Shown piece after piece: positions 1 to 7,768 of a stretch of DNA of 26,304 nucleotides. Position 1 is the stretch's first letter. Each line of letters opens with the position of its first letter. The DNA comes from CAYWMP01 sp964459445 (GTDB lineage: Bacteria > Desulfobacterota > DSM-4660 > Desulfatiglandales > HGW-15), in the NCBI GenBank assembly GCA_964459445.1, contig CAYWMP010000074.1, positions 1 through 26,304 of the forward strand, written 5' to 3'. The notes below the pieces were generated by a model. It was not told the origin of the DNA. It was given only the letters and a program-made list of their open reading frames with translations, and searched no databases. The translations under genes and the position numbers were made by a program.

Positions 1-192
1 TTCTTGTTTATTTTTTATTTTATTATATTCTTTTTTATTATTTAAAATATTAATTGCTTTTCGGTAAATGCGGCGTTGAATAGCTATATGTTGTTCATTC
101 AGTTCTGATACTGGTATATTTACTAATATCGGAATTGAATTATCTTTATTTATAAATACATCATCGATCCACTTAAAGACCAAGCCATTGCC
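1..192 (-). CDS. AT-rich partial open frame, unknown, possibly foreign or chimeric
   Basis: Reading the minus strand from about 192 down to base 1, the frame is open with no stop and no clear start. It runs off the window edge. The encoded peptide has coding-like character (for example DNSIPILVNIPVSELNEQHI, followed by a Lys/Asn-rich helix-like stretch), and the DNA is far more AT-rich than everything to the right. The frame continues into antisense of livH and stops at 235-237, so the upper part is not real coding sequence. I do not recognise the family. The most likely readings are the end of an AT-rich gene joined here by an insertion or rearrangement, or a chimeric contig end. Confidence in this as a gene of this genome is low. 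Confidence 0.3.
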
Positions 193-195
193 GTA

Positions 196-786
196 ATGAT
201 CATTACCCTTGCACTGGCTTTCTTTAGTGCAAAACTACTTGAAGCGATTTATGGCAACAGTGCCATCGCGGTTCCGAGTTTTGTAAAAACAAGTGCCGTT
301 CCGCTTTTGCTGGAAAATACCATTGATTCGAAACGGCTTCTAATGTTTTTTGTAGGATTTGTTTTAATAATAGGCGTGTGGATCCTGATGACCAAAACCA
401 AAATAGGAAAAGGTGTTCTGGCTGTTGCGCAAGATCGTGAAGCGGCAATCATGATGGGCGTTAATCCCGGATTTGTATTCTCCTTTACCATTTGTCTTTC
501 GGGTATCCTGGCTGGTGCAGCCGGTGTCTTTACCACCCCCTTCCTTGGAGACGCTCACCCGGGTATATGGTTTGTTCCCCTGATTAAATCGTTCGCGGTG
601 GTTATGATCGGGGGTTTAGGAAGCATCTTTGGGTGTATTCTGGGATCATTTATTCTGGCCTTTTTCGAAAAAGTTACCAAATACTATATTTCATCAAGCT
701 TAGAGGAACTTGTTTTTCTGATGGTTATCATTGCTTTATTACTTTGGCGGCCTCAAGGTCTCTTTGGAAAGAAAGGTAGTTTCTAA
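196..786 (+). CDS. livH: Branched-chain amino-acid-type ABC transporter permease LivH, 5'-truncated
   Basis: This is an inner-membrane permease of the hydrophobic amino acid/amide uptake ABC family. It should pair with the LivM protein encoded four bases downstream. The visible 196 residues cover the C-terminal two thirds, including the conserved stretch around AVAQDREAAIMMGVNP (the loop that contacts the ATPase) and the GGLGSIFG motif, and it ends in a typical RPQGLFG tail. Family members are usually about 290 residues. Recognisable homology continues upstream in the same frame to roughly base 160 (IDPLKDQAIAV), then gives way to unrelated AT-rich sequence and an in-frame stop at 136-138. 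The ATG at 196 is therefore an internal methionine, not a true start. The gene is either truncated in the genome or cut by a chimeric assembly edge. Family assignment is firm; intactness is doubtful. Confidence 0.85.
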   Translation: MIITLALAFFSAKLLEAIYGNSAIAVPSFVKTSAVPLLLENTIDSKRLLMFFVGFVLIIGVWILMTKTKIGKGVLAVAQDREAAIMMGVNPGFVFSFTICLSGILAGAAGVFTTPFLGDAHPGIWFVPLIKSFAVVMIGGLGSIFGCILGSFILAFFEKVTKYYISSSLEELVFLMVIIALLLWRPQGLFGKKGSF

Positions 787-789
787 AAT

Positions 790-1935
790 ATGAATGAATT
801 CGTCAGATCCTTTTTACCCGCCTATCTGATCCCCGGTACAAAGAAATTGCGGCCTTCCAAATGGGTAGCACTGGCATTTCTATTTCTTTTAACCCTTGTT
901 CCCCTGCACTACACGTTTACAGGGTCCACATGGTTCGTGAAACTTTTCATCTCTGCAAACATTTTTGCGATTTTCGCGATGAGCTGGGATTTTATTTCCG
1001 GATATACGGGGCAGGAGAATTTGGGGCACCATTTTTTTGTCGGCATCGGTTCATTCCTGGTAGGGCTATTCACCGTATCGTTGGTAAAAGGTGCTCTTAT
1101 AGAAGGTCAAAATTTGCCTCCTATTATTTCCTTCCATTTGCATCCTATTATCCTGATATTGCTCGGAGGATTTCTGGCGGCGCTATTCGGCCTGCTCATC
1201 GGAATTCCTTGTTTGCGCCTTGAAGGGCTTTATCTGGGTTTGGCCACATTGGCCACCGGTCTTATTTTTTTCGAGTTTACGGATAGCATTCTTCCCACAT
1301 TGCATCCTGTTCTGAAGGCTCACTCAACGGAAGGTATATACGGCCTTCCCAAATTAGTCGATCATATTGTCATTTTCTATTTCATTATCTACGTGTTTTT
1401 ATTCTTGGTTCTCTTTTTCTTATATACCTATACCCGATCTAATTACGGGTTGATATTAAAAGCCATAAAAGAGGATGAAATCGCTACAAAAGCGGTCGGC
1501 ATCAATACAACTTTCTATAAGGTTTCGGCTTTTGTCGTGAGTGCCTTTATTGCCGGAATTGCGGGTACCCTTTTTGCCTACAACATAGAAGCAGTTTCGC
1601 CCTACTATGTTGATACTTTTTTGTTGGTCAAGATAATTTCAATCTGCATTGTTGGCGGTATGGGTACCATAACGGGCGGATTTGGCGGGAGCTATTTTTT
1701 GGTTTTGCTGCTGCTGGGTATGGACGAGGCATCAAGATTCTTGGAGGATGTTACCGATATTTCCGAAATCCGAGATGCTTATAAAATATTTGAAGATATC
1801 TTTTATTATGGATGCATTGTGCTGGTCATGCTGTTTATGCCCGATGGCGTCATAACAACTGCAATTCGTAAGACTACCGACTGGTATCAAAAGAAAAAAT
1901 CCCCTCAGAAAACTTTGCTTAAGGAATCGAGATGA
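790..1935 (+). CDS. livM: Branched-chain amino-acid-type ABC transporter permease LivM
   Basis: This is the second membrane permease of the LivHMGF importer, 381 residues with about ten hydrophobic segments. The early motif MSWDFISGYTGQENLGHHFF matches the LivM signature around WxFxxGYxGQ. The ATPase-contact loop lies near residues 225-245 (LKAIKEDEIATKAVGINTT). GGMGTITGGFGG is the conserved pore-region glycine stretch. The length fits the long-N-terminus LivM variants. It starts four bases after livH stops, and its last codons overlap the livG start (ATGA), so the two are translationally coupled. The substrate cannot be told from sequence. LivM-type systems carry branched-chain amino acids, amides, urea or aromatic acids. 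Confidence 0.93.
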   Translation: MNEFVRSFLPAYLIPGTKKLRPSKWVALAFLFLLTLVPLHYTFTGSTWFVKLFISANIFAIFAMSWDFISGYTGQENLGHHFFVGIGSFLVGLFTVSLVKGALIEGQNLPPIISFHLHPIILILLGGFLAALFGLLIGIPCLRLEGLYLGLATLATGLIFFEFTDSILPTLHPVLKAHSTEGIYGLPKLVDHIVIFYFIIYVFLFLVLFFLYTYTRSNYGLILKAIKEDEIATKAVGINTTFYKVSAFVVSAFIAGIAGTLFAYNIEAVSPYYVDTFLLVKIISICIVGGMGTITGGFGGSYFLVLLLLGMDEASRFLEDVTDISEIRDAYKIFEDIFYYGCIVLVMLFMPDGVITTAIRKTTDWYQKKKSPQKTLLKESR

Positions 1936-2693
1936 GTGGAAAAATTCTAGAGGTTCAAAATCTTGCCAAACGCTTTGGCGGCGTCGTTGCCACCAAAGAT
2001 GTTAGCTTTCATGTAAATCAAGGAGAAAAATTGGGAATTTTAGGCCCCAACGGCTCAGGGAAGACAACCTTGTTCAATCAAATTTCAGGATTTATTCAGC
2101 CGGATAGGGGAACGATCCGTTTTGGAGGAGAAGATATTAAAAAGCTTAAACCCCATCAAAGAGCGGAGATTGGTATGGGACGAACGTTCCAGCTTGTGAG
2201 ACCCTTTAAAGATATGTCCGTATCGGAAAATTTGATCGTACCTTTTATGTCGCGGCGTGGCAAAAAACTACTCAAGGCGACAGGTGATAACCTTGAAGAT
2301 ATCATCGATGAGATTCTATTCAAGGTAGGTCTTAAGGACCAAAAAGAGATGCCGGTCGGCCTGTTACCTCACGGTGAGCTGAAGAAACTGGAGGTCGCCA
2401 AGGTTTCGGCATTAAAGCCGGATCTCATCCTTTTGGATGAACCCTTTGGTGGTTTATCAGTGGGGGAAATTAATATGATTTCAAAATATATTGATCATTT
2501 AAACAGAGAAAATAACATTACATTCGTTGTTATCGAGCATCGATTGAGAGAATTCATGCAGCTTGTTGAACGGCTAGTTGTATTAAACTACGGCGAACTT
2601 ATTGCACAGGGAACGCCCGAAGAAATTGTAAATAATCCTTTGGTCATTGAAGCTTATCTCGGCAAAGGAGGAACCGAAATTGCCGCTGCTTGA
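1932..2693 (+). CDS. livG: LivG-type ABC transporter ATP-binding protein
   Basis: This cytoplasmic ATPase, 253 residues, energises the LivHM permease together with LivF. Walker A is GPNGSGKTT (about residues 38-46), Walker B is LILLDEPFGGL, and the H-loop is in VVIEHR. The Q-loop region GRTFQLVRPF is typical of LivG. The C-terminal tail PEEIVNNPLVIEAYLGKG is the diagnostic BCA_ABC_TP_C extension. The ABC signature position reads LLPHGELKKLEVAK, where family members more often have LSYGQQRRLEIA. This is divergent but retains the family pattern. The start codon overlaps the livM stop (ATGA) and the 3' end overlaps the chosen livF start, consistent with one operon. Confidence 0.93.
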   Translation: MSGKILEVQNLAKRFGGVVATKDVSFHVNQGEKLGILGPNGSGKTTLFNQISGFIQPDRGTIRFGGEDIKKLKPHQRAEIGMGRTFQLVRPFKDMSVSENLIVPFMSRRGKKLLKATGDNLEDIIDEILFKVGLKDQKEMPVGLLPHGELKKLEVAKVSALKPDLILLDEPFGGLSVGEINMISKYIDHLNRENNITFVVIEHRLREFMQLVERLVVLNYGELIAQGTPEEIVNNPLVIEAYLGKGGTEIAAA

Positions 2694-3390
2694 AATAAAG
2701 AACCTGAAGGTGCGGTATGGCGGCGCAAAAATCCTTCATGGAATCGACCTGCATATTGCAGAAAATGAATGTGTAGCCGTGCTCGGACCAAACGGAGCTG
2801 GAAAGACCACGCTTTTGAGGGCTATTTCAAACCTAGCGCCCAGCGAAGGCGAGATCATATTTGGAAACCAAAATCTCAGAAGCATTGAGCCCCATAAAAT
2901 AGCTAGCATCGGTATCATGCATTGTGCTGAGAATCGCCGTTTATTTCCAGAATTTACTGTTCGTGAGAACCTCCTTATGGGTGCTTATTTGCGGACCGAC
3001 AAAGAGGAAATTCAACGTGATTTAGACCTTAGTTATCGGATTTTTCCTGTTCTGGCAGAACGGGCAAAGCAGATGGCACAAACCATGTCCGGTGGCGAGC
3101 AGCAAATGATTGCCGTGGCCAGGGCCATTATGGGTAAGCCGAAATTATTGATGCTGGATGAGCCTTCCATGGGTCTGGCTCAAATCGTAAAGGAACGCGT
3201 TTTTAAGGGAATAGAAGAAATCAAAGAAATGGGCATGACCATATTTATCGTTGAGCAGGATACGGTGATGGCAATTGGGGTATCGGACCGAATCTATATT
3301 ATCGAAGGAGGAAAAATCACCAAGAGCGGCCCAACGGAGGATATTCAAAATGATCCCCATGTAAAGGCCTATTATCTGGGTCTCGCATAA
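2680..3390 (+). CDS. livF: LivF-type ABC transporter ATP-binding protein
   Basis: This is the second ATPase of the importer. Walker A is GPNGAGKTT, the signature is MSGGEQQMIAVARA and Walker B is LLMLDEPSMGLA. All are canonical for LivF. I choose the TTG at 2680, giving a protein that begins (M)PLLEIKNLKVRYGG as the family does (236 residues). AAAGGAGG at 2664-2671 sits eight bases before it. A longer reading from a TTG at 2647 adds eleven residues that do not resemble the family. The start overlaps the end of livG by 14 bases, which implies translational coupling. No functional residue appears to be missing. Confidence 0.93.
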   Translation: MPLLEIKNLKVRYGGAKILHGIDLHIAENECVAVLGPNGAGKTTLLRAISNLAPSEGEIIFGNQNLRSIEPHKIASIGIMHCAENRRLFPEFTVRENLLMGAYLRTDKEEIQRDLDLSYRIFPVLAERAKQMAQTMSGGEQQMIAVARAIMGKPKLLMLDEPSMGLAQIVKERVFKGIEEIKEMGMTIFIVEQDTVMAIGVSDRIYIIEGGKITKSGPTEDIQNDPHVKAYYLGLA

Positions 3391-3463
3391 AATAGGCAGT
3401 CCTGTTGTGAACAGTTGAATTTTACCGAGTCCATCAAATCTTAAACTGAAAGGAGGATGAACG

Positions 3464-4702
3464 ATGAAAGTGTCAAAAACAATTCTGATCTTGGCGTTAC
3501 TGGCTATTGTTACTTCCTTTGGATTCACGTCTACAGGATATGCGCGGGTGAAAGTTGGCGTGATCGTCGGCTTAGGGGAACTTGGCGAGGTAATGAAAAA
3601 TGCAACCAAAATGGCAGTAGAAGAGGTGAATAAAGCAGGCGGTATCCTCGGAGAAAAAGTCAAGGTTTATTACATTACAGAGGGGGCTGATGTTAACAAA
3701 AATCTTGCGGATATTCGGCAGGCAGTAGAGCGAGACAGCGTCCAGGTTTTGATCGGCGGTTTCTCCTCGGGAAGGGTTCTGCCCGCAATGAATGTGATGA
3801 AGGAGTTGAAGGTTCTGTGGCTTGGCACTGGCGGGGCGCATCCCAAGGTCGTTGGAAATGTGGCTCAAGATCCTGGCATGCGCTATTATTTTCGTGTCGG
3901 GTATTTGGATTCAAGGGCCCAGGGGGCTGCTTTGGCAGAAACAGCGGTCAATGTCTTAAAGCCTGCCGGTTTGATGAATGCCGCGTTCATTCGCGTGAAC
4001 CATCCCTATGCCCTTGAAATCATCAAACCCGCTCGAGAGGCAATGAAGGCAGCCGGTTTTAAAGTTATTATCGAAGATGAGGCAGTAAAGTTCAATGCCG
4101 ATGACTTTTCGGCATTTCTTGACAAGTGCAAAGCAGAAAACGTCCAGTGCATCGTTGCATCTTTAATTATGGGAGAGGCGGTCAATTTCATTAAGCAATT
4201 TGCCGCTAAGGGCTTGAATAAGAAGATCGCCCTAATGGGTGCGCTGGGGGCGATGTTAAAGGACGAGTTCCCCGAGCAGGTGGGCGGTGCTGAAATAACG
4301 GCATACACCGGGACAATTTCTCCACAGGTAGGTCCAGTGGATATGACCGGCGATGGAGCTTCCATTAAATTCTCTGATGCGTACAAGGCAAAATACGGCA
4401 AGTCCCCCCTTTTCATCGCCTATCCCGTTTATGATGCATTTAAAGTGCTGAAGGCCACGGCCACAAAGGCTGGGAGTCTTGATGCCCAAAAAATCATTGC
4501 CGTTATGGAGTCCGATGAGTTTGAGTTTAACGGGGTTATACGTTATAAATGGAAAAGAGTAGATCACGATTTGTATGTCGGTGAACACAAAGGCAAACGA
4601 TATGCGGAAGCCCCATATTTCCAATGGTATCCCGATGGCAAGAGATACTGTGTCTACCCTGAACACCTTAAACAAAAATCCTTTTTACTTCCCGGACAAT
4701 AG
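3464..4702 (+). CDS. Periplasmic substrate-binding protein of the Liv-type ABC importer
   Basis: This 412-residue exported protein belongs to the type 1 periplasmic binding fold (Peripla_BP_6/LivK family). It has a signal peptide of about 27 residues (Lys, a hydrophobic core, then a GYA cleavage motif). The mature part starts RVKVGVIVGLGELGEVMKNA and includes AVEEVNKAGGILGEKVKV, the family's first-lobe signature. VLIGGFSSGRVLPAMNVMKE is the ligand-pocket region. AAAGGAGG at 3449-3456 supports the ATG. It follows livF by 73 bases on the same strand and is closed by an intrinsic terminator, so it is the last gene of the liv-type operon. It has no lipobox cysteine, so it is probably a soluble periplasmic protein. 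The ligand is unknown; an aromatic or carboxylic substrate is as plausible as an amino acid. Confidence 0.9.
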   Translation: MKVSKTILILALLAIVTSFGFTSTGYARVKVGVIVGLGELGEVMKNATKMAVEEVNKAGGILGEKVKVYYITEGADVNKNLADIRQAVERDSVQVLIGGFSSGRVLPAMNVMKELKVLWLGTGGAHPKVVGNVAQDPGMRYYFRVGYLDSRAQGAALAETAVNVLKPAGLMNAAFIRVNHPYALEIIKPAREAMKAAGFKVIIEDEAVKFNADDFSAFLDKCKAENVQCIVASLIMGEAVNFIKQFAAKGLNKKIALMGALGAMLKDEFPEQVGGAEITAYTGTISPQVGPVDMTGDGASIKFSDAYKAKYGKSPLFIAYPVYDAFKVLKATATKAGSLDAQKIIAVMESDEFEFNGVIRYKWKRVDHDLYVGEHKGKRYAEAPYFQWYPDGKRYCVYPEHLKQKSFLLPGQ

Positions 4703-4746
4703 TCGCAAATCCGTAATCCCCAAAAGGGTAATAGAGTAGAGATCAT

Positions 4747-4784
4747 AAAAGGAGGTGGTCAAACTGAATCACCTCCTTTTTTTT
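4747..4784 (+). terminator. Rho-independent terminator of the liv-type operon
   Basis: A perfect 11-bp inverted repeat, AAAAGGAGGTG (4747-4757) with CACCTCCTTTT (4770-4780), has a 12-base loop and runs into eight T residues (4777-4784). It lies 44 bases after the binding-protein stop codon. Confidence 0.92.
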
Positions 4785-4840
4785 GCAAACTTCAGTTCAT
4801 ACCTCAGAATCTATTTCCATAAGGTGAAAAGAGATCACAG

Positions 4841-5200
4841 AATAAAATATTTTCAAACTTGCGGGACCTCTATGCGCTAAACAATGAGATATTATTAGAG
4901 GCACGCCTCATGGACAGCAAGTGCGTAGCCATGGCCCTGATGGCCCGGAACGGCTTGGTAGTGCCCAAGGCAGCCTGTGTCACCACCGACGCCTATCTCC
5001 ATTAACTGAAAGCGAGTGGATTGCGGGAGCGAATAGCGCTTGAGATCCATTGGAAGGTGTTTGGTGAGAATTTTGTGGATGGCGCTTTTGTCAAAGCGCC
5101 GGAAGTACTCCTTGAATCCTACTTCCTTTGGGGTGTGAAAAGGCGCCATATTGGGGTACTCCCGTTCAATATTAAAGGAGTACATACAACGAGCACCTGA
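4841..5200 (+). pseudogene. Remnant of a PEP synthase/pyruvate phosphate dikinase N-terminal domain
   Basis: The plus-strand frame from about 4841 reads through a segment close to the PPDK_N consensus: ALMARNGLVVPKAACVTTDA at about 4928-4987, compared with the family pattern in which a glycine-rich segment is followed by GxPVPxGFxVTTDAY. An in-frame TAA at 5003-5005 interrupts it. The frame then resumes with LKASGLRERIALEIHWK, which also fits the family (GLRERIxLELNRK). It runs on degenerate to a TGA at 5198-5200. The usual protein is several hundred residues longer, so only a fragment remains. The opposite-strand ORF here is its shadow. The assignment is by motif recall only. Confidence 0.5.
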
Positions 5201-5326
5201 ATAAATAATTGAAATAAGTATATGATATTACGGTCTACAGACCCAGAACCGGACGGCTCAAAGCGCCAGGCTCAACCGAGTTCAATTCTCTCCTTCTTTA
5301 CAGCACTACGATCAAAAAAAACCGAC

Positions 5327-6196
5327 TTATTTTTTACTATTTGCGGTGCTCGCAACAGACCATATAAATGTTTGAACGTCGATCATATCTCGCGGTTTCA
5401 AATCTGCGAGCTCACTTTTGCAGTATTCGGAGTATTTTAGAACCGACTCGTAGGTAAGCCATTTCACCTCTGGGCGATAATTAATCTCAAAAGCGGATAT
5501 CTCGGCGGCCTTTTTGGTAATCGTTGGATTCACGAGCATGTATTTTTCCGGGAAAACAATAAAGAGCAAAAAGGATATGATCGTCCATTTAGATGCTCCA
5601 ATTTTTTCCAAAACCCGTGAAAAATCAGTAAAGCGTTCTTCCAAATCGCCTTTTCCATAGAGCAACTGATAAAAACTCTCAGCAAAACTTTTCCTTTCTG
5701 ATGTGGCGCTTAATCCTTCCTTAATCGACTTCTTTTCCTTTGGGAGGATGAGTTTTGTTGAGTGGATAATCTTGAGAGCCCTTTCACAGATTTCATCATG
5801 ATTTGATTCTTTCAATAGTGTTTTTAAGTCTTCAGCATTGATGAGTTCTTTTGCGAGATTGTGAGCTTTGACTTTGTAATCTCTTTCCTTCTTAAGGTAA
5901 GTTTCATCATAGAAACCATCGGAGAACAATTGAAGAAACCCGTCTTTGGATTGAGCTAGACTTCGGTATTGGAATCGGTCATTTGTCTTTGAAACTTTTA
6001 GATTATCGAGTACCGGATTTTTAGCTTCTTTTCCCTCAATTTTATTTAATTGAGCGTATTTAAGAGAAAGAGTTTTTTCCCCTACTTCCGTGAAAAACAC
6101 TTGAATTTTGTTGTCCGAAATGTCCCCTAAAAGCTCTCCAACTCCCCATTCTTCTCTTTTTTTGTGTATGACTCGTTCTCCTTTTTTATACTGCAT
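5327..6196 (-). CDS. DUF3553-type N-terminal domain protein, unknown function
   Basis: This is a 289-residue cytoplasmic protein. The first about 60 residues (KKGERVIHKKREEWGVGELL, then FFTEVGEKTL) match the pattern of DUF3553, a small beta-barrel domain related in shape to CarD/KOW modules and often attached to helicases. Here it is instead fused to about 220 residues of Lys/Glu-rich, mostly helical sequence that I do not recognise. I choose the ATG at 6196, preceded by AGAGGAG at suitable spacing, because the ten residues upstream of it do not belong to the domain. It stands alone between non-coding stretches. A nucleic-acid-related role is a guess from the N-terminal domain only. Confidence 0.8.
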   Translation of the reverse strand: MQYKKGERVIHKKREEWGVGELLGDISDNKIQVFFTEVGEKTLSLKYAQLNKIEGKEAKNPVLDNLKVSKTNDRFQYRSLAQSKDGFLQLFSDGFYDETYLKKERDYKVKAHNLAKELINAEDLKTLLKESNHDEICERALKIIHSTKLILPKEKKSIKEGLSATSERKSFAESFYQLLYGKGDLEERFTDFSRVLEKIGASKWTIISFLLFIVFPEKYMLVNPTITKKAAEISAFEINYRPEVKWLTYESVLKYSEYCKSELADLKPRDMIDVQTFIWSVASTANSKK

Positions 6197-6804
6197 CTTA
6201 TTCTCCTCTTTTCGCATAATATTCAATCATTCGCGGAGGCAATCTTAAAACGTATGATTTTGGCCGAATTTAGATCAGGGTAAAATCGAGTCGCGACGGC
6301 TATACTTGAACGCTTTTGAAAATGCCTCTTTTTTTTCTTTTGATTGCCTCCCTGGATATTGCGTGTTTAAATCATATGAAATCCCATAGGGCAGAAAACA
6401 AAAGTCGATCCCTTATGAGAAAGGTGATGCTTTCTAAAGGTTTGCTGGTAGTCCTAATGCTACCATCTGCTATGATATATTTCGCTCGGATAGTAAGATG
6501 AGGCTGAAAAATAAGAACAGAATGACAAGATAAGCGGCCCAGAAGGAAGGAAGAAACGAATGCGGAACTAAACCGCTTATTACAGCCTTAGCTATTATGC
6601 AAGCATCAATTTTTCAATATCTATAACAAATTTAGTAAATGAATTAGGTATAAAATAAAAATATATAATTCATTTTAATAAAATAGAATAAATAATTCAA
6701 GGTTAATTTTTTTTCTTGTGACCCAGAGACGAAAATTTTACTTAAAAACCCTTTTACAGCGCTTGAGAAGTTCATCTATTTGCACAAAAGGTGGAAGTCG
6801 GCGG
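6197..6804. other. Intergenic stretch without a supported gene
   Basis: About 600 bases contain only short unconvincing frames (one of 61 codons at 6316-6501 with no ribosome site). Two small inverted repeats are visible: TGGTAG/CTACCA at 6446-6451 and 6460-6465, and ATAAGCGG/CCGCTTAT near 6531-6538 and 6571-6578. From about 6600 to 6720 the DNA is strongly AT-rich. It probably contains the promoter of the minus-strand DUF3553 gene, but no clear boxes stand out. Confidence 0.4.
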
Positions 6805-7407
6805 TCAGCAGTTGGAATCTCCCTCGAGAAGCGCTTTCACCAGCCCTTTGCCTGCCCCGTAGGCCTCTTCCAAATATTCAGGATGTTTCAAGATGTCTCC
6901 CTCAAAATCCATGCCCCGGTAGAGAAGAGATTTCCATAGATCCATATCCAGGGTATCGAAGAAGTAGCGCATGCTTAAAAGCACACCATCAAAAAGCTTC
7001 TTGCCTTTTGTCGCGCCAACCGAAATAAAAAGCGCCTTTCGCCTGTGGTCTTGTTTTCCGAAGGGTGTCTTTTCAATCCAGTATTTCTTGACCCAAAGGG
7101 ATTGGCAGCGGTCCATCAGGATCTTAGTATGTGAACTGACCGTATAGAAAAAGATGGGTGATGCGAGGATCAGGCCGTCGCAGGAACTGAGCTTATCATA
7201 AACCTTCTGAAAATCGTCCTGGATGATACACCGCCCCGTTTCTTTGCACCCATAGATCTCAAGACAGGGAGACATATTGAGATCGCGGAGAAACACCTCT
7301 TCCACATTCGCACCGGCTTCCCGGGCGCCTTGGACAGCCTTTTCTAACAAGAGCGCCGTATTCCCTTTACGACGAGGACTTCCATAAAAAGCAAGTATAT
7401 TGATCAT
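6805..7407 (-). CDS. Flavodoxin-fold NAD(P)H-dependent FMN reductase / iron-sulfur-flavoprotein-like
   Basis: This cytoplasmic flavoprotein has about 200 residues. The N-terminal AFYGSPRRKGNTALLLEKAV is the FMN phosphate-binding loop (GSPRxxGNT), and LILASPIFFYTVSSHTKILMDR is the second flavin-binding signature (SPxYxxxxxxxxKxxxDR). Between them, PCLEIYGCKETGRC and QDD give three cysteines in a spacing close to that of multimeric WrbA/Isf-like flavoproteins, where such cysteines may bind an iron-sulfur cluster; whether they do here is unknown. I favour the ATG at 7407, because family proteins start just before the first beta strand. An ATG at 7428 would add seven residues, and neither has a strong Shine-Dalgarno. 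The partner electron donor is not evident from the context. Confidence 0.87.
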   Translation of the reverse strand: MINILAFYGSPRRKGNTALLLEKAVQGAREAGANVEEVFLRDLNMSPCLEIYGCKETGRCIIQDDFQKVYDKLSSCDGLILASPIFFYTVSSHTKILMDRCQSLWVKKYWIEKTPFGKQDHRRKALFISVGATKGKKLFDGVLLSMRYFFDTLDMDLWKSLLYRGMDFEGDILKHPEYLEEAYGAGKGLVKALLEGDSNC

Positions 7408-7507
7408 GAACGAATTCTCATCCTCCATCCATAATTGTAAATGCTTTACTAGGGCCCAGCCAAAGAAAACGTATTAATTTGGCCCTTCTCAACGATGCGG
7501 GATCTCA

Positions 7508-7742
7508 TCAATCTCTTTCCAGGGACAAAAGGGCTCTTGTGTTGTGCATAAGACGTTGCAAGCCAGCGGGCAAGGTGGCCGCATTAAAGAACTCAGAGAT
7601 CACCTCCCGGCACGTTTTGGAATTGGTTCGTTGCCCGCCATACTAAGGTAAAGTGCAAAAGCCCGCTCACCGAATCGAGTTTGTCCCTTCCCAGAGATCC
7701 CCGAGCCCCGCCCAATCAAACACGTCTTCAAATCGCTAATGT
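7508..7742 (-). pseudogene. Possible frameshifted gene remnant
   Basis: On the minus strand a frame gives peptide such as RFGERAFALYLSMAGNEPIP and stops at 7600-7602. The adjacent frame continues as EVISEFFNAATLPAGLQRLM and stops at 7508-7510. Joined by one frameshift they read like a single degraded protein tail. The first piece faintly recalls the C-terminal GERAxxLxR region of aldehyde:ferredoxin oxidoreductases, but this is not firm. There is no start or ribosome site. Otherwise the 7430-7768 gap holds nothing I can name. Confidence 0.22.
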
Positions 7743-7768
7743 AACACCAAACAACGAGCAACCAGCAT

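Noticed and set aside
4895..5185. 96-codon minus-strand frame after the liv operon
   Set aside because: It is antisense to the PEP-synthase-like remnant, has no family resemblance and no convincing ribosome site.
6316..6501. 61-codon plus-strand frame
   Set aside because: No ribosome site and no recognisable protein; composition is like the flanking non-coding DNA.
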